This document shows, in pieces, positions 1 to 7,452 of a DNA stretch of 17,577 nt. Source of the stretch: CAYWBI01 sp964456445 (GTDB taxonomy: Bacteria > Calditrichota > Calditrichia > Calditrichales > J004); the NCBI GenBank assembly GCA_964456445.1, contig CAYWBI010000072.1:1-17577 (forward strand), written 5' to 3'. The notes under the pieces were generated by a model. That model was not told where the DNA came from, made no database searches, and saw only the letters and a program-made list of their open reading frames with translations. The translations under genes were made by a program, and so were the position numbers. Each line of letters starts with the position of its first letter. Position 1 is the first letter of the stretch.

Positions 1-462
1 AACCGTTACACAGAAGCCTGGTTCCAATCCGATCAGGTTGGGGAATATGATCTGTTCTGTACGGAATATTGTGGTACCGGACATTCTCAAATGATCGGAA
101 AGGTAAAAGTTGTATCGGCAGCTGATTATTCATCCTGGCTCTCGGATAACGGCGGCCCAGGCGAAGGTGTTTCACCGGAAGAGTATGGTAAAAAACTGTA
201 CAAAGACAAAACCTGTTTTACCTGTCACAGCATCGATGGATCTCCCGGAGTGGGTCCCACCTTTAAGGGCATGTGGCATCATACGGTAACCCTTGTTGAT
301 GGTAAAAAGGTGAAAGTTGATGAAAATTATATTCGTGAATCCATTCTGGATCCGCAAGCAAAGGTAGTGCAGGGTTTTCAGCCAATTATGCCTACTTTCC
401 AGGGCATCGTGAAAGAAGATGATATCGATGCATTGATCGCATTCTTTAAAACATTAAAATAA
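1..462 (+). CDS. coxB: Cytochrome c oxidase subunit II with fused cytochrome c domain (5' end missing)
   Basis: Subunit II of a caa3-type oxidase: it accepts electrons from outside the membrane through CuA and passes them to subunit I. The gene is cut by the window edge; the frame is open from base 1, so the membrane anchors and most of the cupredoxin domain lie upstream. Visible codons 20-31 hold the CuA ligand set C-x3-C-x3-H-x2-M (C20, C24, H28, M31, with E22 between the cysteines). After a short linker comes a class I cytochrome c domain: CFTCH at codons 72-76 (bases 214-228), then GPTFKG, and a likely axial Met in the PIMP motif at codon 130. It ends in the usual amphipathic helix. A short ORF from the ATG at base 91 is not a separate gene, since that ATG encodes the CuA methionine. 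coxA follows after 24 bases. The identification is firm. Confidence 0.96.
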   Translation, partial: NRYTEAWFQSDQVGEYDLFCTEYCGTGHSQMIGKVKVVSAADYSSWLSDNGGPGEGVSPEEYGKKLYKDKTCFTCHSIDGSPGVGPTFKGMWHHTVTLVDGKKVKVDENYIRESILDPQAKVVQGFQPIMPTFQGIVKEDDIDALIAFFKTLK

Positions 463-486
463 TATAAATTATTTGAGAGAGTTCAT

Positions 487-2136
487 ATGTCTGCAGCAGC
501 TGAAAAAAACTATTTAAATGAGACACATGGTATTATGTCCTGGTTAACAACTTTGGATCATAAGCGTATAGGGGTAATGTATTTATACGGCGTGATGATA
601 TCATTTTTTCTTGGTGGTGTATTTGCCCTGTTGATCCGCCTGGAGTTGTTACATCCCGGACAGGATATTGTATCGGCCCATGTGTATAATCAACTCTTTA
701 CATTGCATGGAACGATAATGATTTTTCTGTTTATCATTCCCGCCATTCCCGCGGCTCTTGGTAATTTTGTTTTACCATTAATGATTGGGGCAAAGGATGT
801 TGCTTTTCCGCGTCTAAACCTGGCCAGTTGGTATGTTTATGTTTTTGGCGCTTGTTTCGCTATTTATTCCATGATCAATGGCGCCGTGGACACGGGCTGG
901 ACTTTTTATGCGCCATATAGCACAACAACAAGTACTGCCGTGATATCCATGACCATGGCCGCTTTTATCCTTGGGTTCTCGTCGATATTTACAGGTGTTA
1001 ATTTTATTGCAACCATACATAAATTACGCGCTCCGGGCATGACCTGGTTTAAAACCCCGCTTATGGTGTGGGCGCTCTATGCCACATCGATCATCCAGAT
1101 TTTGGCCACCCCGGTTCTCGGGATTACCTTAGTCTTGCTGGCGCTTGAAAGGGCTTTTGGTATCGGGATATTTGATCCGGCCATGGGCGGGGACCCGGTA
1201 CTTTTTGAACACTTTTTCTGGTTTTACTCCCATCCGGCTGTCTATATAATGATTTTGCCCGGGATGGGGATAATCAGTGAATTGATTACAACTTTTTCGA
1301 AAAAGAATATATTTGGTTATAAATTGATTGCTTATTCCAGTTTGGCCATCGCCTTTATCAGTTTTCTGGTGTGGGGACATCATATGTTCACCAGCGGCCA
1401 ATCTGAGTTTGCCGCCATGGTATTCTCCTTCCTTACATTTTTTGTGGGTATTCCAACAGGTATAAAAATGTTTAATTGGATGGCGACTATTTATAAGGGA
1501 CAGGTAACCTTTGAAACGCCGATGCTCTATGCTTTGTCTTTTATGTTTTTGTTTGCTATTGGCGGATTAACCGGTATTTTTCTCGGGGCCTTGCCGATAG
1601 ATATACACTTGCACGATACATACTTTGTTGTTGCGCATTTCCATTATACCATGATGGGTGGAACCGTTATTGCCTTCCTTGGGGGGCTGCATTATTGGTG
1701 GCCAAAAATTTGGGGCAGGATGTACAACGAAAAACTGGCGCGGATTTCTGCAATCCTGATTTTTATCGGTTTTAACTGGACCTTTTTTACGCAATTTTTT
1801 CTCGGTTCACAGGGAATGCCAAGACGGTATTTTAACTACCTGGACAAGTACCAGGGATTGCATCAATTTTCGACTTATGGTTCATGGGTTTTGGGACTCG
1901 GGTTTTTTATCATGGGTTATTATCTGATCCATTCGCTTTTTAAAGGGGAACAGGCGCCTAAAAACCCATGGGGAGGATTGACCCTGGAATGGACAACATC
2001 ATCGCCGCCCCCACATCATAATTTTGACGTCACACCCGTTGTAACACATATACCGTATGATTACAATGAGCGTATGGTAATCGATGATGAAATCGTTACC
2101 CGCGAAGAACTGGAAAAAAGAAAAATCAACGCATAA
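487..2136 (+). CDS. coxA: Cytochrome c oxidase subunit I, A2-type haem-copper oxidase
   Basis: Catalytic subunit of the terminal oxidase: reduces O2 to water and pumps protons. The 549 residues have the usual twelve hydrophobic segments. Visible ligands: H74 (FTLHGT) and H386 for the low-spin haem, H384 for the high-spin haem, and H249, H298 and H299 for CuB, with Y253 as the cross-linked tyrosine. The K-channel lysine is K327 (IPTGIK) and the D-channel entry aspartate is D104 (GAKDVAFPR). Helix VI reads YSHPAV (247-252) instead of GHPEV, so the D-channel glutamate is absent and a Tyr-Ser pair stands before the histidine. This is the defining mark of the A2 subfamily. The start ATG follows a GAGAG sequence. 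It lies between coxB and coxC in one operon, spaced 24 and 20 bases. The hydrophilic tail of about 60 residues (from 485) is not catalytic. Confidence 0.98.
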   Translation: MSAAAEKNYLNETHGIMSWLTTLDHKRIGVMYLYGVMISFFLGGVFALLIRLELLHPGQDIVSAHVYNQLFTLHGTIMIFLFIIPAIPAALGNFVLPLMIGAKDVAFPRLNLASWYVYVFGACFAIYSMINGAVDTGWTFYAPYSTTTSTAVISMTMAAFILGFSSIFTGVNFIATIHKLRAPGMTWFKTPLMVWALYATSIIQILATPVLGITLVLLALERAFGIGIFDPAMGGDPVLFEHFFWFYSHPAVYIMILPGMGIISELITTFSKKNIFGYKLIAYSSLAIAFISFLVWGHHMFTSGQSEFAAMVFSFLTFFVGIPTGIKMFNWMATIYKGQVTFETPMLYALSFMFLFAIGGLTGIFLGALPIDIHLHDTYFVVAHFHYTMMGGTVIAFLGGLHYWWPKIWGRMYNEKLARISAILIFIGFNWTFFTQFFLGSQGMPRRYFNYLDKYQGLHQFSTYGSWVLGLGFFIMGYYLIHSLFKGEQAPKNPWGGLTLEWTTSSPPPHHNFDVTPVVTHIPYDYNERMVIDDEIVTREELEKRKINA

Positions 2137-2156
2137 TTATTAAACAAGAGAGATTT

Positions 2157-2804
2157 ATGGAGCATGTAGAAAGTCGTCCCAAATATCTTCAGCATCATTT
2201 TACCGATATCGAACAGCAAGCCGATGCGGCAAAACTTGGCATGTGGACATTCCTGGTAACAGAAATATTATTATTTGGCGGTTTATTCGGTTTTTACGCC
2301 TTTTATCGCGCCTGGTACCCGGAAATGTTTTTGGAAGCACATCAGTATTTGAATGTTACTATGGGTACCATCAATACCTTTGTACTGATAACAAGCTCGC
2401 TTACCATGGCCTTATCCATACGGTCTATGCAGCTTAACAAGAAAAAACAGACCATTATTTATCTCGTTGCGACTTTGTTGTTTGCGTTTACCTTTCTTGT
2501 TATCAAGTATTTTGAATATGAGCATAAGTTTGAATTGGGTATGTTGCCTGGTAAATATTATACCTTTACCGGTATCCATGCCGCCAACCCACATATCTTT
2601 TTTAGTATTTATTTTACCATGACCGGTCTGCATGGAATTCATGTAGTTTTAGGGATGGGTATTATAACCTGGGTGCTTGTGCGTACCATCCGCAATGATT
2701 TTTCAAGCGCATATTATACCCCAATTGAAGTAACCGGCCTCTATTGGCACTTAGTTGATATCATCTGGATATTCCTGTATCCCTTACTTTATTTAATAGG
2801 ATAA
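2157..2804 (+). CDS. coxC: Cytochrome c oxidase subunit III
   Basis: Membrane subunit III of the caa3 oxidase; it flanks subunit I and stabilises proton uptake. The 215 residues form about five transmembrane helices, as in the short bacterial version. Recognisable family segments are the first helix with a buried glutamate (TEILLFGGLFGFY), the GLHGIHVVLGM helix with its histidines, and the closing YWHLVDIIWIFLYPLLYL helix. AAGAGAG precedes the ATG, and the gene starts 20 bases after coxA. Its last codons carry the AGGA that can serve as ribosome site for coxD. Length and order match caa3 operons. Confidence 0.97.
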   Translation: MEHVESRPKYLQHHFTDIEQQADAAKLGMWTFLVTEILLFGGLFGFYAFYRAWYPEMFLEAHQYLNVTMGTINTFVLITSSLTMALSIRSMQLNKKKQTIIYLVATLLFAFTFLVIKYFEYEHKFELGMLPGKYYTFTGIHAANPHIFFSIYFTMTGLHGIHVVLGMGIITWVLVRTIRNDFSSAYYTPIEVTGLYWHLVDIIWIFLYPLLYLIG

Positions 2805-2808
2805 TGCA

Positions 2809-3168
2809 ATGACCAATTCAACCAATACGCACAAACCGCATGTATTGCCGTTAAAAACCTATTTGACTGTTGCCGGCGCTTTATTTGTCTTAACAGCGAT
2901 CACCTATGGTGTTTCTTTTGTTCACCTTGGTGAATTTAACATTATTGTGGCATTGTTGATCGCCACTATAAAGGCCAGTATTGTAGCTCTTATTTTTATG
3001 CATCTTAAATATGATAATAAACTTTTTATGACCGTGTTTGTATCGGCCATTGTTTTCCTTGGGCTCTTTCTCAGTTTAACCATGCTGGATACCTTGCACC
3101 GTGGCGATATTGATCCCATAAAGGAAAAGCCGATCAATGATAATGCAATAATATATAAGCAAAAATAG
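2809..3168 (+). CDS. coxD: Cytochrome c oxidase subunit IV (prokaryotic COX4 type)
   Basis: Small accessory subunit of caa3 and related oxidases, thought to help assembly and stability around CuB rather than catalysis. The 119 residues contain three hydrophobic helices and the typical VALIFMHLKYDNK segment between helices two and three, then LSLTMLDT in the last helix. The ATG lies four bases beyond the coxC stop, with AGGATAA overlapping that stop as ribosome site. The family is poorly conserved, but length, topology and position directly after coxC make the call secure. Confidence 0.92.
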   Translation: MTNSTNTHKPHVLPLKTYLTVAGALFVLTAITYGVSFVHLGEFNIIVALLIATIKASIVALIFMHLKYDNKLFMTVFVSAIVFLGLFLSLTMLDTLHRGDIDPIKEKPINDNAIIYKQK

Positions 3169-3172
3169 ATTT

Positions 3173-3200
3173 TGCCGGTATCTCCGGCATGTTTTGTTTA
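3173..3200 (+). terminator. Hairpin with T-rich tail between coxD and the SCO gene
   Basis: A six-pair stem, TGCCGG (3173-3178) with CCGGCA (3184-3189), closes a five-base loop (TATCT) and is followed by TGTTTTGTTTATT. This has the form of a weak rho-independent terminator or attenuator just after coxD (stop at 3166-3168). Since the SCO gene begins at 3213 and belongs with the oxidase, partial termination is more likely than a true operon end: it would make more structural subunits than assembly factors. The T tract is interrupted, so strength is doubtful. Confidence 0.5.
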
Positions 3201-3212
3201 TTGGAGAAAAGT

Positions 3213-3797
3213 ATGTCTAAAATTAAAATAATTTTTCCTCTGTCCGCGTTGATCATTGCCCTTGTTCTTGTTGGGTTTATGCAATCGATAAAAGAGGATC
3301 GGACGAAAATACCATCCTTATACGATGTGCCGCAATTTTCCTTTCGGGACAGGGATGGGGAACCCTTTGTTACAGATGATCTTAAGGGGCAGATCAGTAT
3401 CGTGGATTTTATTTTTACAAATTGTGGTGGTCTATGCCCGTTGATGGCCAACAGGATGATCCCCATACATGATGCATTTAAAACGCAGAAAAATTTCCAG
3501 ATAGTCAGCATTAGTGTTGATCCGGACCGGGATTCATTACAGGCCTTGCAGCAGTATGCCGCCCGTTATAACATTACCGATAAGATTTGGCGCTTTATCC
3601 AAACCGATAAAAAACAGATCGATATTTTATATGAAAAGGGTTTCAAACTGGGTGGAGAATTACCGTACGGTCACTCTGGCGCTTTTGTCCTTGTTGATCA
3701 AAATGCCATAATACGTGGTTATTATGACAGCGGAGATGAAGAAAAAATGACTAAATTAAAGAAGGATGTACAAACTTTACTCGCAGAATTACGTTGA
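3213..3797 (+). CDS. sco: SCO1/SenC family copper chaperone for CuA assembly
   Basis: A membrane-anchored thioredoxin-fold protein that delivers copper to, or reduces, the CuA site of subunit II. From the chosen start the protein has 194 residues: an N-terminal membrane anchor (about 5-23), then the SCO domain. The copper-binding CxxxC lies in FTNCGGLCP (C71, C75) and the third ligand is H154 in YGHSGAF. SISVDPDRD (99-107) is also typical. I chose the ATG at 3213 because GGAG (3203-3206) precedes it at good distance. The in-frame ATG at 3189 lies inside the stem of the preceding hairpin and would add eight residues before the anchor. The gene overlaps the following DUF420 gene by four bases, supporting one oxidase assembly unit. 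Confidence 0.94.
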   Translation: MSKIKIIFPLSALIIALVLVGFMQSIKEDRTKIPSLYDVPQFSFRDRDGEPFVTDDLKGQISIVDFIFTNCGGLCPLMANRMIPIHDAFKTQKNFQIVSISVDPDRDSLQALQQYAARYNITDKIWRFIQTDKKQIDILYEKGFKLGGELPYGHSGAFVLVDQNAIIRGYYDSGDEEKMTKLKKDVQTLLAELR

Positions 3798-4207
3798 ATT
3801 TTCATTCCTTATCAACATTAAATGCCATTCTAAATGGCATAAGTTTTCTTTTTTTGATGGCCGGGTTATATCATATACTCCATGGCAACAAAGAGATGCA
3901 TAAAAAAATGATGCTCGGGGCGGTTACCATGTCCATTCTTTTTTTTATAAGCTATCTCATTTATCATATCCGGGTTGGCTCTGTACCATATCCGTATCAT
4001 GATTGGACGCGTCCCCTCTATTTTCTCATCCTGGTCCCTCATGTAATCTTTGCGGCCCTTATGGTGCCGTTTATTGTTGCGCTACTGTTTTTTGCATTCA
4101 AAGACCGTTTTGAACAACATAAGAAATTGGCCCATTGGGTCTTTCCGGTCTGGAGTTATGTCTCTTTTACTGGTGTAGTCATTTACTATATGTTGTATAT
4201 TATGTAA
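3794..4207 (+). CDS. DUF420 membrane protein, probable oxidase assembly factor (CtaM-like)
   Basis: A 137-residue protein with about four transmembrane helices, matching the DUF420 family: LNAILNG near the N-terminus, the MHKKMMLGA turn, SYLIYHIRVGS, the RPLYFLILVPHV helix with a buried histidine, and KLAHWVFPVWSYVSFTGVVIYYMLY at the end. The membrane-facing histidines suggest haem or metal contact. DUF420 proteins include CtaM/YozB of Firmicutes, needed for active aa3 and caa3 oxidases; a like role here is inferred from position. The frame opens with TTG at 3794, sharing TTGA with the SCO stop, so it is probably translated by coupling. There is no good ribosome site, and the first in-frame ATG would delete the first helix. 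Confidence 0.88.
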   Translation: MNFHSLSTLNAILNGISFLFLMAGLYHILHGNKEMHKKMMLGAVTMSILFFISYLIYHIRVGSVPYPYHDWTRPLYFLILVPHVIFAALMVPFIVALLFFAFKDRFEQHKKLAHWVFPVWSYVSFTGVVIYYMLYIM

Positions 4208-4271
4208 GCAAAACAACTTACAATCGCCAGCCCGGCTTCAGCATCTTAAATTAAATCACAATGATTAAATT
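4208..4271 (+). other. Short gap between DUF420 gene and pyrD
   Basis: Sixty-four bases, AT-rich in the second half. I see no convincing terminator or promoter and no clear ribosome site before the pyrD ATG; an ATG at 4261 is followed by a stop after four codons. Read-through from the oxidase operon into pyrD is possible. Confidence 0.4.
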
Positions 4272-5300
4272 ATGATTTATAAAAAAATAGTTCGTCCGCT
4301 TCTTTTTAAATTTGAACCTGAATTTATACATAAAACAACGCTCTCGCTTATAGATCTCCCCGGTGTTGCACCCGCCCTGAAAATTCTATGTAGCGTTAAT
4401 AATCCCCGATTATCCAAAACATTGTTTGGCTTAACTTTTAACAACCCCCTGGGGTTGGCCGCCGGTTTCGATAAAAATGGCGCGCACATCGACGCGCTTG
4501 CAAACATGGGCTTTGGGTTTGTGGAAATCGGGACGGTAACGCCTGTGGGACAACCGGGGAACCCCAGACCACGTTTATTCCGTCTCCCCGCAGATAAGGC
4601 CATTATAAACCGCATGGGCTTTAATAATCCAGGGTGCGCCCACGTTGTAGGTAATCTGAAAAAACGCAGGTCATCTGTTATAGTCGGGGGGAATATCGGT
4701 AAAAATAAAAATACGCCAAATGACCGTGCCGCGGATGATTACGTTAAGGGGTTTGAACAGTTACAAGCATATGTAGATTATTTTGTAATCAATGTCAGTT
4801 CACCAAATACACCGAATTTAAGGGATTTGCAAAGCAGTGTCCTTTTAGAAAAAATAGTCCTGGCCGTACAGGAAAAGAACATGCAGCTTTCAAATCCAAA
4901 ACCAATATTGGTAAAAATCGCGCCCGATTTACATGATGGACAAATTCTGGAAATTGTTGAGTTGGCAAAGAAAATGAAACTGGAAGGATTGGTCGCAACC
5001 AATACGACAATCAGCAGGGCAGGCCTTAAGGTGAAACACGCTGTTTTGGAACAAATCGGCAAGGGTGGTTTGAGCGGCGCCCCGCTAAGGGAAAGGTCTA
5101 ACCAGGTAATCCGCCTGATAAAAAAACATAGCGATTTGCCAGTAATTGGCGTCGGTGGAATAATGTGTGTTCAGGATGCTGTAGAAAAAATAAAGGCCGG
5201 TGCGGATTTACTTCAAATCTATACCGGCCTGATATATAATGGCCCGCTTTTCGTAAGGCAAATACTTCATGAGCTGTTAAAAACGGGTGAACAAAACTAA
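4272..5300 (+). CDS. pyrD: Dihydroorotate dehydrogenase (quinone), class 2
   Basis: Oxidises dihydroorotate to orotate in pyrimidine synthesis and passes electrons to membrane quinone through FMN. The 342 residues match class 2: an N-terminal helical quinone-tunnel region (about 1-40, with FEPEFIHKTTLSL), then a TIM barrel. Visible motifs are GLAAGFDKNG (61-70), GGNIGKNK (139-146), NVSSPNTP (174-181) with catalytic-base serine S177 (class 1 enzymes use cysteine), VKIAPDL (214-220), ATNTT (242-246), GKGGLSGAPL (263-272) and GVGGI (293-297) for the FMN phosphate. It follows the oxidase genes on the same strand. Sharing the quinone pool is a loose functional link, but chance adjacency is equally plausible. 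The stop overlaps the end of the converging FNR gene. Confidence 0.97.
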   Translation: MIYKKIVRPLLFKFEPEFIHKTTLSLIDLPGVAPALKILCSVNNPRLSKTLFGLTFNNPLGLAAGFDKNGAHIDALANMGFGFVEIGTVTPVGQPGNPRPRLFRLPADKAIINRMGFNNPGCAHVVGNLKKRRSSVIVGGNIGKNKNTPNDRAADDYVKGFEQLQAYVDYFVINVSSPNTPNLRDLQSSVLLEKIVLAVQEKNMQLSNPKPILVKIAPDLHDGQILEIVELAKKMKLEGLVATNTTISRAGLKVKHAVLEQIGKGGLSGAPLRERSNQVIRLIKKHSDLPVIGVGGIMCVQDAVEKIKAGADLLQIYTGLIYNGPLFVRQILHELLKTGEQN

Positions 5301-6154
5301 TAGATCAATTCGACCCAACGCTTACCGGCAACTAATTCGGCTTTTCGTCTTTTCCATTCATCTTCAGAACCCATCATTTTCGAAAAGGCCTTTTCAAGGA
5401 GGTTCTCGATTTTTTCATATCCGGCGACATATATCCGTGTTTTTGATTTATCAAGCATGGATAAGATTTCTTCCGAGCGTTGCTCAAGGGCAAAATCCAG
5501 GGCAATGGGATCGGCCCAATGTGGACGTGGGCTTAAGGCCTGAAACGCCTCAAATGTTTCTTCATCATAATAGTTGCTCATGTCATCATTTTTATCATTC
5601 ATATAAAGAAGTTCCAGACCGGAACGGGCGCCATAAAAAAGACGTATCTTTCCTTTCCAACCTTTTATATCCTTATAGATATGTTTGACAAGCGCCCGAA
5701 AGGGCGCTATTCCGGTGCCCAGACCAATAAGCAATAAATCGGCGGACTTATCTTCAGGTATATCGAATGGCAAGCCAAAGGGGCCGGTCACGGTTAGTGT
5801 ATCGCCGACTTTACGATCGCATAAGAAATTTGATGACATCCCGGGATACCGTTCGCCATTTACATCGTCTATATAGTCACATCGCTTTACAAGAATCTTT
5901 ACCTGTGGTTTTTTACCCTTACGAGACGGCAGATCTGCCACGCTGTACAAACGGTGATGATAATGTTCCCCAAAGGATGCATCCCCTTCGAGAAGGACGC
6001 CGATGCTTTGCCCCAACTGATATGAAAAATCGGGCCGATCAATTTCGATGACCAATTCCCGGACTTCGTCGGTGCCTTCGGGGGTCAATCGTGTTGTTTT
6101 TTTTGCCGTAGCATTATAACGCTCGTCGATGGAATAATCCGCTAAATGTGCCAT
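5297..6154 (-). CDS. Plant-type ferredoxin-NADP(+) reductase
   Basis: A soluble flavoprotein moving electrons between ferredoxin (or flavodoxin) and NADP. The 285 residues have the FNR layout: FAD-binding barrel with RLYSVA (68-73), a phosphate-contact region with GPFGLPF (124-130), then the NADP domain with GLGTGIAPFR (144-153), FYGAR (173-177) and YVAG (242-245). The chain ends in an aromatic residue, WVELIY, as plant-type enzymes do, where the terminal Tyr stacks on the flavin. No fused ferredoxin domain is present, which argues against a BoxA-like reductase. GGAGG lies four bases before the ATG. It is the last gene of the rnf-nifJ cluster, 63 bases after rnfA, and probably links the ferredoxin pool made there to NADPH. 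Reaction direction cannot be read from sequence. Confidence 0.93.
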   Translation of the reverse strand: MAHLADYSIDERYNATAKKTTRLTPEGTDEVRELVIEIDRPDFSYQLGQSIGVLLEGDASFGEHYHHRLYSVADLPSRKGKKPQVKILVKRCDYIDDVNGERYPGMSSNFLCDRKVGDTLTVTGPFGLPFDIPEDKSADLLLIGLGTGIAPFRALVKHIYKDIKGWKGKIRLFYGARSGLELLYMNDKNDDMSNYYDEETFEAFQALSPRPHWADPIALDFALEQRSEEILSMLDKSKTRIYVAGYEKIENLLEKAFSKMMGSEDEWKRRKAELVAGKRWVELIY

Positions 6155-6179
6155 ATTTCCTCCATAAGATATTGAATGT

Positions 6180-6203
6180 CCTGCTTGTCGATCGACAAAC
6201 AGG
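6180..6203 (-). repeat. Palindromic hairpin between rnfA and the FNR gene
   Basis: A perfect 14-base palindrome, TTGTCGATCGACAA (6185-6198), is extended by CCTG/CAGG arms (6180-6183 and 6200-6203) with one mismatched pair. It sits between the rnfA stop (6218) and the FNR ribosome site. In RNA it would form a stem with a tiny loop and no U tract, so it is more likely an mRNA processing or stability element, or a dimeric protein site, than a terminator. Confidence 0.5.
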
Positions 6204-6217
6204 GATAAAATTTAAAA

Positions 6218-6799
6218 TCAGCCGCCCAACCCTGCAAAACCCATAAAGGACAATGAGAGAACACCGGCGATTAATAAGGTAATTGCCGTGCCTTTTGCGA
6301 TTGTTGGTACATCGGCAAAATCAAGCTTCTCACGCAGCCCCGCCATAAGAACAAGCGCCAGGGTAAAACCAATCCCCGCTCCAAGGGCAAATACGATGCC
6401 TTCTATAAAGTTATAACCTTTGTTTGTTTGAAAAATTGCCAGACCGAGAATGGCGCAATTTGTGGTGATCAATGGTAAGAATATCCCCAGCGCTTTAAAC
6501 AAGGCCGGGCTGAATTTTTTTATAAACATTTCCACCAATTGTACGGTGGCCGCTATCACCACGATATAGGAGATCAATTGTAAAAACGGGGCATCAACCC
6601 ATAGTAAGAAAGAATGGATGCCAAATGCGGCCATGGAGGTTATAACCATTACAAAGGTAACGGCAGCACCCATGCGGCTTGCCGTACTTAGTTTCCCGGA
6701 TACCCCGAGAAAAGGGCATATCCCCAAAAAATATGCCAGGACAAAATTGTTTATAAGACTGGCATTTATAAAGATGACCCATAGCGAGGTTGTTTTCAT
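6218..6799 (-). CDS. rnfA: Rnf electron transport complex subunit RnfA
   Basis: Integral membrane subunit of the ion-translocating ferredoxin:NAD oxidoreductase. The 193 residues form six transmembrane helices with the paired half-motifs of the RnfA/RnfE (NqrE/NqrD) family: NNFVLAYFLGICPFLGVS with C28 and TTNCAILGLA with C115. In Rnf and Nqr structures these cysteines and the two of the partner subunit hold a membrane-embedded [2Fe-2S] cluster. I assign RnfA rather than RnfE because of its LGICPFLGVS motif and because it is the second of the pair, as in C-D-G-E-A orders. The ATG shares ATGA with the rnfE stop, so translation is coupled. Confidence 0.95.
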   Translation of the reverse strand: MKTTSLWVIFINASLINNFVLAYFLGICPFLGVSGKLSTASRMGAAVTFVMVITSMAAFGIHSFLLWVDAPFLQLISYIVVIAATVQLVEMFIKKFSPALFKALGIFLPLITTNCAILGLAIFQTNKGYNFIEGIVFALGAGIGFTLALVLMAGLREKLDFADVPTIAKGTAITLLIAGVLSLSFMGFAGLGG

Positions 6800-7452
6800 T
6801 GTGCTAAACCTTTACGTTTTTTACGTAGTTTCATCCCATTAAAAAAGATCAGCCACATGGCAAGGGTAAAAAATCCTCCTCCGGGCAATATCATTATAAT
6901 CCATTCCTGAAAACTCATAGGGAATACAGCTAAGCCAAATAAAGTACCATTGCCAAGTATTTCCCTTACCACACCTAATAAAAGCAGGGCAAAGGTAAAG
7001 CCCAATCCCATACCTGCGCCATCTAAGAATGAGCGCCACACCGTGTTTTTTGATGCGAAGGCCTCAGCCCGGCCAAGGATTATACAGTTAACCACAATCA
7101 GTGAAATAAAGGCGCCAAGCGCTTTATGTATATCCAGGCTGATGGCTTGAATGGTATAATCGGCAACCGTTACAAATGTAGCGATGATAAGGATATACGT
7201 TGCAATACGCACCTGCTTGGGAATAAAATTCCGCAAAGATGAAATCAATATATTGGACATAATCAAGACAAACATCGTTGCCAAACCCATAGAGATGGCA
7301 TTGGTTGCCGAGTTTGTTACAGCCAGGGTAGGGCACATACCCAGAACCTGGACCAAAACCGGGTTTTCCCGCCAAAGACCCTTTATAAATTCGTTGGTGT
7401 CGGTCCCTTCAAAATCGAAGAACCCCTTTTTCTCTTTAATTTGCAGGTCCAT
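6796..7452 (-). CDS. rnfE: Rnf electron transport complex subunit RnfE
   Basis: Membrane partner of RnfA in the Rnf complex. From the ATG at 7452 it has 218 residues: a soluble N-terminal stretch of about 20, the diagnostic KGLWRENPVLVQVLGMCPTL (C40), LAVTNSATNA, the second cysteine motif VNCIILGRAEAFA (C123), and six hydrophobic helices, ending in a basic tail. C40 and C123 with RnfA C28 and C115 supply the four ligands expected for the intramembrane [2Fe-2S] cluster. An in-frame TTG at 7467 would add five residues; the ATG is preferred, with GGA just before it. The start lies 17 bases inside the end of rnfG. Confidence 0.95.
   Translation of the reverse strand: MDLQIKEKKGFFDFEGTDTNEFIKGLWRENPVLVQVLGMCPTLAVTNSATNAISMGLATMFVLIMSNILISSLRNFIPKQVRIATYILIIATFVTVADYTIQAISLDIHKALGAFISLIVVNCIILGRAEAFASKNTVWRSFLDGAGMGLGFTFALLLLGVVREILGNGTLFGLAVFPMSFQEWIIMILPGGGFFTLAMWLIFFNGMKLRKKRKGLAQ

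Noticed and set aside
91..462. Stand-alone small cytochrome c gene starting at base 91
   Set aside because: The frame is open to base 1 and the preceding codons hold the CuA ligands, with base 91 coding the CuA methionine; it is the end of coxB.
5287..6051. Plus-strand frames of 133, 63 and 94 codons within 5287-6051
   Set aside because: They lie wholly on the opposite strand of the well supported FNR gene and show no family motif.
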